In this document: positions 47,246-56,052 of the stretch, in pieces
Numbering within the stretch: position 1 is the stretch's first letter
Layout of the letters: each line of letters starts with the position of its first letter
Assembly: GCA_023138975.1 (NCBI GenBank)
Contig: JAGLON010000013.1
Coordinates: 124,001-188,000, forward strand
Source: Candidatus Zixiibacteriota bacterium
GTDB lineage: Bacteria > Zixibacteria > MSB-5A5 > GN15 > JAAZOE01
DNA length: 64,000 bases
Direction: 5' to 3'
The notes under the pieces: model-generated
The model's input: only the letters and a program-made list of their open reading frames with translations
Databases searched by the model: none
Told to the model about the DNA's origin: nothing
Position numbers and translations under genes: made by a program

Positions 47246-47650
47246 TTATTCTTCCCAGCGATTATCGATTTCGGCGTCCGCAATCACCAGTTTATGACAG
47301 GAAACTTCGAAATACTCTCGAATCTGCTCATCGGGATTGTCTTTAATATGAGGAATCGTTTCTTCATATTTTGTAATAAAACCCTCTTCCCAGGTAAGCT
47401 CTTTCATAACCGCGTCATCAGGGTTCTTAAACTCGACTTTGCCGGATTTCCAGTTTGGTTTACTGGAGTCCATAGCCCAGCGAGCGATATCGACTCTTTC
47501 ATCAGATTCACGGGTAATTTTAACGACGCCGGCATGGGCACGATCCGACGGGCGGCCCGTTTCGTCCTTGGCCGTGTACAGGCCGTATTCGACTTTATAA
47601 ACGTTTTTGTACACAACACCATCAATCTCAAGTACTGGTCTGCGTGCCAT
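47246..47650 (-). CDS. hcp: T6SS tube protein Hcp (TssD)
   Basis: The 134-residue protein has the Hcp-type beta-barrel plus helix arrangement. The N-terminal strand pair (VLEIDGVVYKNVYKVEYGLY) is followed by DETGRPSDRAHAGVVKITRE, and the last strand (EYFEVSCHKLVIADAEIDN) closes the barrel. The GRPSDRAHAG segment is like that of Bacteroidetes-type TssD, rather than the GES-rich proteobacterial Hcp. Hexameric rings stack to form the inner tube. It lies between tssC and vgrG, as expected for a highly expressed structural gene. Confidence 0.88.
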   Translation of the reverse strand: MARRPVLEIDGVVYKNVYKVEYGLYTAKDETGRPSDRAHAGVVKITRESDERVDIARWAMDSSKPNWKSGKVEFKNPDDAVMKELTWEEGFITKYEETIPHIKDNPDEQIREYFEVSCHKLVIADAEIDNRWEE

Positions 47651-47696
47651 GATAACTCTCCTTACTTAATAGTTATGTAAATAGGTCTATCAATTT

Positions 47697-49124
47697 TTAT
47701 TTGTCTTTAACATTCGTTTGATTGTCTTCATTCCAGGCCGCAAATTCAATATTAAATGTGCGAGCGGGATATTTCGGGTTCAAAGCAACTTTGATGTCGA
47801 TTTCCTGACGTTTACGCATTTCATCATCGGCAAATATCTCAACCTTAAAATCTTGCAGAATATTATCACCGCCGGAAATTGCTTTCATAAACTTATCGAT
47901 ATCGCGACGCATCGTATCGATAAACTTCTGATCGATAACCGAGAAGGTCTGCTTATTAAGATAATTGCGCAGGGTCTTATAAACATAATCATATGTCCGG
48001 CGAATCGAATAAACATTAAAAGTCTCTTTGGTAAACAGAGTCGCCGCACCCATCGATACCGCGGTCCCTTCAAAACTAACCATCGGGTTGACGCCTTTTT
48101 CATTGATTTTGGAAGCGTCCGGTTGATTGGCTTTAAAACGTAGATACTTGGCCTCGTTAATCTTGCCAAATTTAAATCCGGCTGCGGGCTGCTGCATACC
48201 GATGGTAGTATCACCCTGATACATTTTTCCGGCAACCGCCGCCGACGGCGGTATCCACATATCGTCATCCTCGTACTCATTCGCGCTGCGAGCCAGAAGA
48301 TAGTTGGAAAAAACCGATAAATATTGCTTGTAATCGTCGATGCCGGACAGATTAGCGTAACTGGGGTCATCAAGCATATCCATGACCTCCTCCACCGATT
48401 CAAAATCAGGCAAGTCAGTCATAAGATGAAGTTTGTTCGGCAGTCCCAATTGGCGTGCGAAAGTATCCATATTTTCAACGCTGCCAAGATATCCGGGTAT
48501 AACCGCCATTGAGAAACATTCTTTAATGCTCCATTCGCGATACAAGTCAGACACCGCCTTGGACATTTCCTCAAACTTCTCTTTGTCATCGGGATCAGCC
48601 AACTGCTCCGCAGAGGCGTTAACGAAATAAGCATTTAGCTTTTCATCCGGCTCCTGTTGAGCGTTAGCAAAGAACTTGTCTATCGCCCTATACGTCGTTT
48701 CCATTTCACGTGAGGAGCGATGAACTTTTTTCATGTTCTTCTTTAAATTCTCTTCGAGTTTGGCCGAGTCTTCCGATAGCTTTTTGCGGGTATCATCAGC
48801 GCTTTCATCTATTGCCAGGAATTTAACCCAAGCCTCAAGGCGCTGAGTCAGAAGTTTCCTCTGACCGGCAAAATCCTTTTTATTCAAGAATTCCTTGCGC
48901 TGGAAACTCTTTTTCGGATCCAGCCATTCGATGCCTCGAACCAAATCGCCGTCGGAGGTCTTAAAAGACGGCAGCAGTGCGGCCAATTTTTTGTAGTCAC
49001 CAAAGTTTTCTCCGAGGAGTGATGTAAACTCCTCATCGGATATTACTTCAACCGCCTCCTTTGCGGGAGCGGCCTCGGCGGCTTCAGCCTGCGGCTGCAT
49101 TTCATTTTTCTCTTCTTCGCCCAT
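47697..49124 (-). CDS. tssC: T6SS sheath protein TssC
   Basis: The 475-residue large sheath subunit opens with an acidic, Ala-rich N-terminal helix region (EAAEAAPAKEAVEVISDEEF), where ClpV normally binds contracted sheath. The core includes REWSIKECFSMAVIPGYLGS and, in the C-terminal third, the MVSFEGTAVSMGAATLFTKE and LNPKYPARTFNIEFAAWNED segments. Length is close to the usual 490-500. Partner tssB lies directly upstream with a 15-base gap. Part of the surface differs from proteobacterial TssC and fits better with FCB-type systems, by eye. Confidence 0.9.
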   Translation of the reverse strand: MGEEEKNEMQPQAEAAEAAPAKEAVEVISDEEFTSLLGENFGDYKKLAALLPSFKTSDGDLVRGIEWLDPKKSFQRKEFLNKKDFAGQRKLLTQRLEAWVKFLAIDESADDTRKKLSEDSAKLEENLKKNMKKVHRSSREMETTYRAIDKFFANAQQEPDEKLNAYFVNASAEQLADPDDKEKFEEMSKAVSDLYREWSIKECFSMAVIPGYLGSVENMDTFARQLGLPNKLHLMTDLPDFESVEEVMDMLDDPSYANLSGIDDYKQYLSVFSNYLLARSANEYEDDDMWIPPSAAVAGKMYQGDTTIGMQQPAAGFKFGKINEAKYLRFKANQPDASKINEKGVNPMVSFEGTAVSMGAATLFTKETFNVYSIRRTYDYVYKTLRNYLNKQTFSVIDQKFIDTMRRDIDKFMKAISGGDNILQDFKVEIFADDEMRKRQEIDIKVALNPKYPARTFNIEFAAWNEDNQTNVKDK

Positions 49125-49139
49125 TTATCAATACCTCGT

Positions 49140-49583
49140 CTATTCTTCGCTTAATAGGTCAATGTAATATCTGGCCAGCTTCAGAAGAGCTTCCTTCTTT
49201 ACCGGGTCAGCCAGGGTTTTTTTCAGGGAGTTGTTTTTCTTCAGCTGTTTTTCAAGATCGTTTAAGATTTCTTTGCCATAATAGACTTTCTGCAGATAAT
49301 CATTCTTTTCTATTAATGACTTACTACCGAAATCTTTCATCGCATTGATCTTAAAATCAGCATTCACCTGCTCACCATCAACCGAATCCATTTCTACCGA
49401 AAACGATGGATTGAATTTTTCGAAGACTTCCTTGAAGTTACCGCATTTCACAGGCGTCACATCGGCATCTTCGTCCTCATTAAGCTTGGCCGCATAGAGC
49501 AATTTGTTGGAGGGCAATAATTCAACGGGTATCGAGCCGTCTCGCTTGATTTTTTCCGTTGCCCCCAGAATAAACTTCGCCAT
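49140..49583 (-). CDS. tssB: T6SS sheath protein TssB
   Basis: The 147-residue small sheath subunit has the family N-terminus (AKFILGATEKIKRDGSIPVE), a conserved FKEVFEKFNPSFSVEMDSV-like beta hairpin and a C-terminal helical pair ending KLARYYIDLLSEE. It forms the contractile sheath with TssC, encoded next. It starts 22 bases after the second ClpV ORF, so sheath and unfoldase are in one transcript. Confidence 0.9.
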   Translation of the reverse strand: MAKFILGATEKIKRDGSIPVELLPSNKLLYAAKLNEDEDADVTPVKCGNFKEVFEKFNPSFSVEMDSVDGEQVNADFKINAMKDFGSKSLIEKNDYLQKVYYGKEILNDLEKQLKKNNSLKKTLADPVKKEALLKLARYYIDLLSEE

Positions 49584-49605
49584 TAATTCCTCCGTTTATT
49601 TGGGA

Positions 49606-50700
49606 TTAATTCTTTTTTTTCTGTGTAAAAACATAAGTGCCGTCTTTTACATCTATCAATAAATCATCACCAGGAGAAACATCCCCGGTGATAATATCCA
49701 CTGACAGTTTATTTATAATGTCTTTTTCAATCGTGCGCTGAATCGGCCGCGCACCTAATTCCGGCGTATAGCCATCCTCGGCCAGTTTTGTCAAAGCGGC
49801 ATCGGTTAACTGTGCGGTTATATTCTGATCCTTAAGTAATACGCACAACTGTTCAAACTCTAAGGCCGCGATTTTCTTCACCTGCTCCTGTGTGAAAGTA
49901 TGATATATAATTATATCATTGAGCCGGTTAAGAAGTTCCGGGCGAAACTTGGAAAACAGGAAAGTGCGGATTTCATCCATATCCACATCCCGTCCCTCGC
50001 GGTCCGCCTCAAGTATTTTTTCCGCCGCGAAATTTGACGTCAGCACCACAATACAATTCGAAAAATCAACCGTGCGTCCCTGCCCGTCAGTAAGACGGCC
50101 ATCATCCATAAGCTGCAACAGGACATTAAAAACATCCATGTGAGCCTTCTCGACCTCATCCAAAAGCACGATTGAAAATGGTTTTTTTCGAACCGCCTCA
50201 GTTAAAAGTCCGCCCGCTTCATAGCCAACGTACCCCGGGGGCGCGCCAATCATCTTCGCCACCGAATGAGGTTCCATGAATTCCGACATATCCAGCCGCA
50301 CCATAGCGTTTTTGTCGTCGAACAAAAACTCAGCGAGAAGCTTGGGCAAATAGGTCTTTCCGGTACCGGTCGGACCCAGGAATAGAAACGAACCCACCGG
50401 GCGATAAGGAAGCTTTAGCCCTGCCCGGGCTTTTCTAATAGCATTCGAAATGGCTTTAATGGCATCCTCTTGTCCGATAATTTTCTTGGCCAAGAACGAT
50501 TCCATATTCACCAGCCGGTCTTTCTCGGCAGTCATCATTTTCGTTACCGGAATGCCAGTTCGCCGGGCTACTACCGCGGCAATATCGGCGTCTTCTACTC
50601 TGTGCTCAAGATTTTCCACAACCGGCTTGAGAGCTTCTAATTTGTCAATTTTAGACTGAAAATCAAGCTTCATGTCGTCTAAGTTAATTCTCTTTTCCAT
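49606..50700 (-). CDS. clpV: C-terminal half of split ClpV/ClpB-type unfoldase (NBD2 ORF)
   Basis: The 364-residue ORF starts with a short coiled-coil (about 1-35), then EDADIAAVVARRTGIPVTKM, the usual entry into the second AAA+ domain. Walker A is GPTGTGKT (109-116), Walker B SIVLLDE (176-182); the pore-loop region GAPPGYVGYEAGG and the sensor-2 ARPIQRTIEKDI are intact. Its ATG overlaps the stop of the N-half by one base (TAATG), and a GGGGGAGGG ribosome site lies just upstream inside the first ORF. In known ClpV and ClpB the two halves are one chain. The clean start, ribosome site and intact domains argue against a sequencing error. Confidence 0.85.
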   Translation of the reverse strand: MEKRINLDDMKLDFQSKIDKLEALKPVVENLEHRVEDADIAAVVARRTGIPVTKMMTAEKDRLVNMESFLAKKIIGQEDAIKAISNAIRKARAGLKLPYRPVGSFLFLGPTGTGKTYLPKLLAEFLFDDKNAMVRLDMSEFMEPHSVAKMIGAPPGYVGYEAGGLLTEAVRKKPFSIVLLDEVEKAHMDVFNVLLQLMDDGRLTDGQGRTVDFSNCIVVLTSNFAAEKILEADREGRDVDMDEIRTFLFSKFRPELLNRLNDIIIYHTFTQEQVKKIAALEFEQLCVLLKDQNITAQLTDAALTKLAEDGYTPELGARPIQRTIEKDIINKLSVDIITGDVSPGDDLLIDVKDGTYVFTQKKKN

Positions 50701-52160
50701 TATGCACCCTCCCCCGCTGCCGCCATATCAATCCGGTGTCCCCAGTAATCATAAACCATATCCACCTTGCGGGCAAAATCATCGTATGCGATGCGAAGTT
50801 TCTCAAACTCGGCTTTATCTTTCTCCGGGTTTTTTCCTTCACAGGCATCAAGCATTTTCTTTACATCTTTCGCCTGCTTTTCCAAATTGGGAATGTGTTT
50901 CTTGGCGAACTCTTCCTTGACTCCATATTCCGAACCGGCCTCGTCGATAATATCCAGAGCGATATCGGGAAGGTTTCTTTCACTTAAGTATCTAATTGCG
51001 AATTTAACCGCACCGACAATAGCCTCAGGCGAATATTTTATCTTATGATACTCCTCATACTTGCTGACAATTCCCTGAGCTATTCGTACGGCATCGTCGA
51101 AAATCGGCTCTTCTACAAGCACTTTCTCAAAACGACGTTCAAGCGCCTTATCTTTTTCCAAATACTTGATATATTCTTCTTCAGTTGTCGCGCCGATAAG
51201 CCGAATCTGACCTCGAGCCAATGCCGGTTTGAGCAGATTAGCCGCATCACTGCCGCCAGTATTGCCTCCGGAACCAACAATCATGTGAATTTCATCGATA
51301 AACAGCACTATCTTACCAGCCGTTTTGACCACTTCACTAATAAGGTTTTTCAGTCTCTCTTCAAACTCGCCTTTATATTTCGCTCCGGCAATCATGGCTC
51401 CCATGTCAAGTTCCATGACTTTAATATCTTTTAACGATTCAACAACCTCGCCATCAATTACTGCTTGAGCAAATCCTTCAACAATGGCTGTTTTCCCAAC
51501 ACCTGGACCACCGATTAAGACCGGGCTGTTTTTCCTGCGGCGCAGAAGAATCTGCATAACCTGCCGAATTTCCTTATCCCGCCCAATAACCGGATCGAAT
51601 TCACCCGAAGCGGCCCGATTAGTCAAATCAATACAATAGCGAAGTGTTCCGGATATTTTCTTCTCACCCGATGATTTGGCTGCTCCGGCTTTGGCTTCGG
51701 CGGTGGTGGTGATATCCTCTACCGATTTACTGTCTGCTATCGCTCGATAGATTTCTTCTTTAGTAATATCAGCCTTTTCGCGGACATATGTCCCCAATTG
51801 CATCTTAGGGTCAAATATGGCAATAAAGATATGCTCCGGTTCAACTAAAGCGTCGAATAGTTTTGACTTCTCTTCTATTGCTTGAAGAAGCACTTCCTGG
51901 AGTGTAGGAGAAACCGCCAGATTTTCGCGAGATTTCCCTCGACTTGATTGATCTTTAAAATGCGTCTCCGTCACCGATTCGATAAAGGCAACACTTTTAC
52001 CCATTGCGTTCAAGATTGACTCGACCTGCGAACCCTCTTGACGCACTACCGCTATCAGCATATGCTCGATTTCGATTTCCGGGTGATGCAGAGACTGAGC
52101 AATTTCCCGCGCGTTTTTTATACAGGCCCGGGAATCAGAAGAATAATTGGCAATATCCAT
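50700..52160 (-). CDS. clpV: N-terminal half of split ClpV/ClpB-type unfoldase (N-domain + NBD1 ORF)
   Basis: The 486-residue ORF has a Clp-N domain (about 1-145, with two [11 protein letters not shown] / [10 protein letters not shown] repeats), AAA+ domain 1 with [15 protein letters not shown], Walker A GGPGVGKT (217-224), Walker B IVLFIDE (284-290) and the arginine-finger region [11 protein letters not shown] middle coiled-coil of about 60 residues ends at AGEGA. ClpV disassembles contracted TssB/TssC sheath, recognising the TssC N-terminus via the N-domain. It heads the structural operon behind a promoter with two palindromes. Confidence 0.88.
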   Translation of the reverse strand: MDIANYSSDSRACIKNAREIAQSLHHPEIEIEHMLIAVVRQEGSQVESILNAMGKSVAFIESVTETHFKDQSSRGKSRENLAVSPTLQEVLLQAIEEKSKLFDALVEPEHIFIAIFDPKMQLGTYVREKADITKEEIYRAIADSKSVEDITTTAEAKAGAAKSSGEKKISGTLRYCIDLTNRAASGEFDPVIGRDKEIRQVMQILLRRRKNSPVLIGGPGVGKTAIVEGFAQAVIDGEVVESLKDIKVMELDMGAMIAGAKYKGEFEERLKNLISEVVKTAGKIVLFIDEIHMIVGSGGNTGGSDAANLLKPALARGQIRLIGATTEEEYIKYLEKDKALERRFEKVLVEEPIFDDAVRIAQGIVSKYEEYHKIKYSPEAIVGAVKFAIRYLSERNLPDIALDIIDEAGSEYGVKEEFAKKHIPNLEKQAKDVKKMLDACEGKNPEKDKAEFEKLRIAYDDFARKVDMVYDYWGHRIDMAAAGEGA

Positions 52161-52207
52161 ATATGCCCTTATTGTTAATTTGTTTTAGTGGTGCACGATC
52201 CGCGACA

Positions 52208-52275
52208 TGAGATATCTCAATCCTCATATCGTACGATAACCTTATATATTACTTGTACCTGCGATTCTTTGTCAA
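52208..52275 (-). promoter_or_regulatory. Promoter of the T6SS structural operon with two palindromes
   Basis: Minus-strand TTGACA (52275-52270) and TAATAT (52251-52246) are 18 bases apart, a good sigma-70 match. Between the -10 and the clpV start lie two perfect palindromes, ATCGTACGAT (52228-52237) and TGAGATATCTCA (52208-52219), placed where a repressor would act. The ribosome site of clpV follows about 45 bases later (AAGGG). Confidence 0.6.
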
Positions 52276-52352
52276 GTTTAATAACCGCTCACCTGTCACT
52301 ACTGATACGATACGAATCTATCCTTAGTTAGGACTCAATAAACAAAACACTA

Positions 52353-54701
52353 TCACCGTTTTTTTCTATCTATATACTCTTTATAGGCAATACGAATATT
52401 TGCCGGACTGATTGATTTCACTGCTTTACCCTGAGCATTCAACAACGTCATCGTAATCCATAGCTCATAATAACTATCGGACGGAGGGGGCTTAATCGGT
52501 ACCCTAACCGTAGTTTCATCTCCGGTAATATCATATTTTGTATTAGATATACTCCGGTTAGGTATCGGCCAGGTACGATCCTCAGTAGCCCGTACATTGA
52601 CTTTACATCCACCCCCATAGCGGGTATAAACGTTCAGACTAATCTTGCCGCTTGATGGATAGATCACATACAAGTTGCTTCCGGAGCCATAATAGTAAAC
52701 CTGTTTCCCGTAAAACGACTTGTTGTTATCCAAATAACGCTGTAAAATCGGCTCTTGTACTGTGGGGAAAGTAATCCCGGTTGTCGACTCATTCTGAGCC
52801 ATCTTTTTAATTGCCACTTTTTTGCTGCGTGAAGGATCCATCCCCGCCAGAATTGTGTACTTAGTTGAATTATCACGCTGTATTCCCTTGGCTCCATCCC
52901 AAACTTCCCATGGCCGAACAACCTGAATACGCTTATCGTAAAACGGCCAGTTCTTGGCCCAGCTTGGCCCTTCTTTTTTCACTTCTCCTTTGCCCCTAAC
53001 AGAGGTATACTTGGGGAAGACTCGCTTTTTCCCCAGTGATTTCTTGCTTTTTTCATTGATGACTTCTAAAAATACCGGCGAATAATCCGACATCATACCG
53101 CATTCGACCAAAATATGTGAATTATTACTGTCATAGGTATTGAGCTCAAACCGGACTTTGATGGAGAACATCCGTTTGTAGTATTCGTATATCGATTTGT
53201 TATAAGGAATAACCTTACTGCGGTAATCTTCACCCCAACAGGTATCCTCCAGATAATCAATGACTTTTGGATCTAAGACCAGGGCGGTAATAATTGCCAA
53301 TATAACCGCAAGAATAGCGCAGATTCCAGACATCAGAGCGGCTTCCATACAAGCGGCATAAATTCCCGCACCTGTTATTAGCAGGCCGGCTGAGTTTAGC
53401 GCCACCACATCCCAATCGCCTTCTTTCACGCCCTTATAAATCTCAGCAATACTGATAATAATAGACGCAACTCCAGCCAAGACTCCTAAACGCTTAGTAA
53501 ACGCTTTCGCCGCAGCTAATGATTCTCCCTTTCCGCTGACTAAGAGAATCCTCGCCGTCTTCACTTCGCCGACAGTTTTCACGAGTCCGGTAAAGTCGCC
53601 AACCATCCCCATCCAGTCGGTCCATTTGGCCTTTTTGAAATCTGAGGTTATTTTTACAATCGAAATGCCAAACGAAATAATATCGAAGGTTAAACCAACC
53701 CAGGCGCTGTCGATTTTCTTCTTAGCGTCAAGGTCATCAAAGACGTCCTGAAACTGCTTAATTGAACTTTTAAAGTCATTTCGTTTCTGAATAGCGTCGC
53801 GAGCCGCTTTGGATTTGCCACTGAATGCATTAGCCCGCTTCTTCAGCCAGCCGGCGACATCCATATTCAGCTTTTTCTTTAGAAAACCAAAATGTTCCTT
53901 CAGATCCGGATCACTAAGAATATCATCGATTGTCTTGACCTTGCCGTCATTGATAAGCGTCTGCACTTTGGCAGTTATTACCGGAGAAACGTTATAAAGG
54001 AATTTACCGACCGGCTCAACCAGAGAATTAGCATGCTTGGTATAGCCCCAGACATCGGCAAACGCAATATTCTTTTTTTCTTTAATAAAATCTTTATCGA
54101 GGAGCTGTTTCAGCAGCTTCTGACCATTTTCAGTCGCCGCCAGATGCTCGGTCAGCATCGCCAGATAATGATCAATCTCTCGAAGTTTAAATTTCTTCTT
54201 ATCAGATGAGGTATCATCTAATTGATAATCGTATACATCCAGAGCTGTCTGCGGACTGATTTGATGGTCACGGTGGTACTTATACAGATGTCTTTGAAAA
54301 GTTTTCTGTGATATATGTTGAACTAATTTTTGAGCAGCATTTTCAGCCGCCTTTTTCTTCTTCTTGATATCATCTTCCATTTTCTTGATATCAGATGAAA
54401 GAAACGTTTCTTCAAACTTAGTCGCATCGCTCCCCCCGGCTTTCTTGGGGCGCATTTCTTTCCAGACTTTTTTCGGCCCTATCTCTTTTGCTTTGGCCGC
54501 CGCTTTGGCTACTTCGTGTACGAATCGAGCATTTTCAAGACGCTTACTCCAGCGCTGACTGGCTGAATCAAGACGACTCAGAGAGTGAAAATATATTTTT
54601 TGGAGGCGAAACCCGGTTAGTACGGGACAACGATTACCGCAGGCGCACTTAATGCCAACATTCTGCTTACTGCCGGTTGTTATTTTATAAAAATCACCCA
54701 T
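52353..54701 (-). CDS. Candidate T6SS effector with multiple membrane segments
   Basis: The 782-residue protein has no signal peptide. Residues 1-300 are Lys-rich and helical, with a CxC pair and CPV near the start (CACGNRCPVL). Hydrophobic segments lie at about 334-350, 405-421 and 433-476, followed by DYLEDTCWGED (483-492) and a long beta-rich C-terminal part. This order of helical N-region, central membrane cluster and C(P/W)G-type element resembles VasX/BTH_I2691-like pore-forming T6SS effectors, though the match is by eye. The position between a chaperone/PAAR-tail cargo block and clpV supports effector status. The partner immunity gene is not obvious. Confidence 0.55.
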   Translation of the reverse strand: MGDFYKITTGSKQNVGIKCACGNRCPVLTGFRLQKIYFHSLSRLDSASQRWSKRLENARFVHEVAKAAAKAKEIGPKKVWKEMRPKKAGGSDATKFEETFLSSDIKKMEDDIKKKKKAAENAAQKLVQHISQKTFQRHLYKYHRDHQISPQTALDVYDYQLDDTSSDKKKFKLREIDHYLAMLTEHLAATENGQKLLKQLLDKDFIKEKKNIAFADVWGYTKHANSLVEPVGKFLYNVSPVITAKVQTLINDGKVKTIDDILSDPDLKEHFGFLKKKLNMDVAGWLKKRANAFSGKSKAARDAIQKRNDFKSSIKQFQDVFDDLDAKKKIDSAWVGLTFDIISFGISIVKITSDFKKAKWTDWMGMVGDFTGLVKTVGEVKTARILLVSGKGESLAAAKAFTKRLGVLAGVASIIISIAEIYKGVKEGDWDVVALNSAGLLITGAGIYAACMEAALMSGICAILAVILAIITALVLDPKVIDYLEDTCWGEDYRSKVIPYNKSIYEYYKRMFSIKVRFELNTYDSNNSHILVECGMMSDYSPVFLEVINEKSKKSLGKKRVFPKYTSVRGKGEVKKEGPSWAKNWPFYDKRIQVVRPWEVWDGAKGIQRDNSTKYTILAGMDPSRSKKVAIKKMAQNESTTGITFPTVQEPILQRYLDNNKSFYGKQVYYYGSGSNLYVIYPSSGKISLNVYTRYGGGCKVNVRATEDRTWPIPNRSISNTKYDITGDETTVRVPIKPPPSDSYYELWITMTLLNAQGKAVKSISPANIRIAYKEYIDRKKR

Positions 54702-54708
54702 AATTCAA

Positions 54709-55608
54709 TCAGTCAGAACTATCCTCAGCTTCATCTTCTTCATCGGGAAAGTCAACCTGACAGCCACCCGGAGGAATCTTTTCCAAACGGACCACTCCTT
54801 CCGCATCGGTTTCCCCTTCTTGCTCAGAACCGTCCGGCAAGTAAATCACATACTTCTTTTCCGCCAATGGCATTTCATCACGGTCTACGAATTTTACTTC
54901 AAAGAAATCCCTGAATGTTAATAACCCTGATTCCTGTTCTTCACCAAATTTCTGCCCATGAATCTCAATAACAAAAAAGTACTCGGGGAAGGAATACGAT
55001 TTGTCATACTCTTTCATCTCTTCATTGGTGGGAATTTCATCGGTATCCTCGAAATACTCATACTCCCACATTACTTCGAGTTTATCTTCAATAATCTCAG
55101 CGGGCAGCTCTACTATCTTATCATGAATATTATCCGCATCATACTCAAAGATAGTAATTATCGCCTCAGTATTATCCCGGCATCCAATAACATCCGCTTT
55201 GATGGTCAATTTATCACCACGAGTAGCCTCGTAGGCGCTCCATTTCATATTTGATACAATTATCAATGGAATCGCCGGAATCTTGTTGGATTCTCCATTT
55301 ACACTATTTCCGGGAAAATCAACCTCAAAATAAATCTTCTCGTCGGTATCAACATCTTCTGGAATATCTATTTCCCCGACAAAAATGTTGTTCCTGATTT
55401 TCGAAGATAGCTTCCCCAGTGTCTTTCCACTTTCGGTCTTTGCTGTAATTTTAATTTTTGCGCCATTACCTACAAAAGAGGTTAACACTTCGACCTTTGC
55501 CACACCTCCAGCCGGGGCGGCTCCCTCAACACAAGTCGCGGATACAAGCTCTGGGGTGAGCTTAACTTCCTCTTCGCTGTCGGTGTTTTTTGTGAACTTG
55601 AGCTCCAT
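54709..55608 (-). CDS. PAAR-tail paralogue: Ig-like cargo/adaptor protein
   Basis: The 299-residue, acidic, all-beta protein has no signal peptide. Its latter two thirds parallel the C-terminal part of the PAAR protein at 58608-59681: both have a WSxxEAxxGDKL segment, a W-E-Y-x-Y strand, a Y-F-(F/I)-x-I strand, an FKDY/FRDFFEV(K/R) strand, and an ending PPGxxxVDFP. The N-terminal 100 residues add another Ig-like unit (GVAKVEVLTSFVGNGAKIKI). It probably docks effectors onto the spike as an adaptor, or is itself a spike-tip domain. It lies three bases after the chaperone gene and seven bases before the large effector candidate. Confidence 0.6.
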   Translation of the reverse strand: MELKFTKNTDSEEEVKLTPELVSATCVEGAAPAGGVAKVEVLTSFVGNGAKIKITAKTESGKTLGKLSSKIRNNIFVGEIDIPEDVDTDEKIYFEVDFPGNSVNGESNKIPAIPLIIVSNMKWSAYEATRGDKLTIKADVIGCRDNTEAIITIFEYDADNIHDKIVELPAEIIEDKLEVMWEYEYFEDTDEIPTNEEMKEYDKSYSFPEYFFVIEIHGQKFGEEQESGLLTFRDFFEVKFVDRDEMPLAEKKYVIYLPDGSEQEGETDAEGVVRLEKIPPGGCQVDFPDEEDEAEDSSD

Positions 55609-55611
55609 CTT

Positions 55612-56052
55612 TTATTCCCGGTTTTCCTGTGTTGATGATGGAATAAGCGAGTTTATAATGGCATCGACCTGGTTTCCGATAGTCTTGATTGTTTTCTTCG
55701 AAAAGTCGGCAAAAAAGGTATAACCAACACCACCTACAATCATAAAAACCTGTTTTTTGAATATGATCATATCATCCTGGGGAATCCACTTGAAAACACA
55801 CTCATAAATGGCGCGCCCATCAGGAAGGGATTTCTCCTCTTCCTTTACAATTTCCGCACCCTGCATAGACTCCAGAGCCAACTCAATCCGCTCCTGAGCA
55901 TAATCATAAAGCTCGGTGTCTCCTGCTTCATTATCGATAGCCATGCTTATCATATGCTGCCGGCCGCTGTCTTCCGGTCCCATAAAAAGATGGACCGTCG
56001 CGTCATTCCAGCCGTCCGGCAAATTGACCGTAAATTGATTATTCGTTTTCAT
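55612..56052 (-). CDS. DcrB/EagR-like effector chaperone (DUF1795 family)
   Basis: The 146-residue protein reads as a single DcrB/DUF1795 domain: FTVNLPDGWNDATVHLF at the start, a central strand-helix with AQERIELALESM, and a closing GVGYTFFADFSKKTI strand plus helix. EagR chaperones of this family bind the membrane segments of PAAR-type or membrane-inserted T6SS effectors and load them on VgrG. The large effector candidate two genes downstream has such membrane segments and is the likely client. Its start overlaps the previous gene by 14 bases. Confidence 0.75.
   Translation of the reverse strand: MKTNNQFTVNLPDGWNDATVHLFMGPEDSGRQHMISMAIDNEAGDTELYDYAQERIELALESMQGAEIVKEEEKSLPDGRAIYECVFKWIPQDDMIIFKKQVFMIVGGVGYTFFADFSKKTIKTIGNQVDAIINSLIPSSTQENRE

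Noticed and set aside
50690-50710. ClpV split as sequencing frameshift
   Set aside because: The junction is a precise stop-start overlap with a ribosome site, and each half begins or ends outside its AAA+ domain. It is therefore treated as genuine, pending read-level check.
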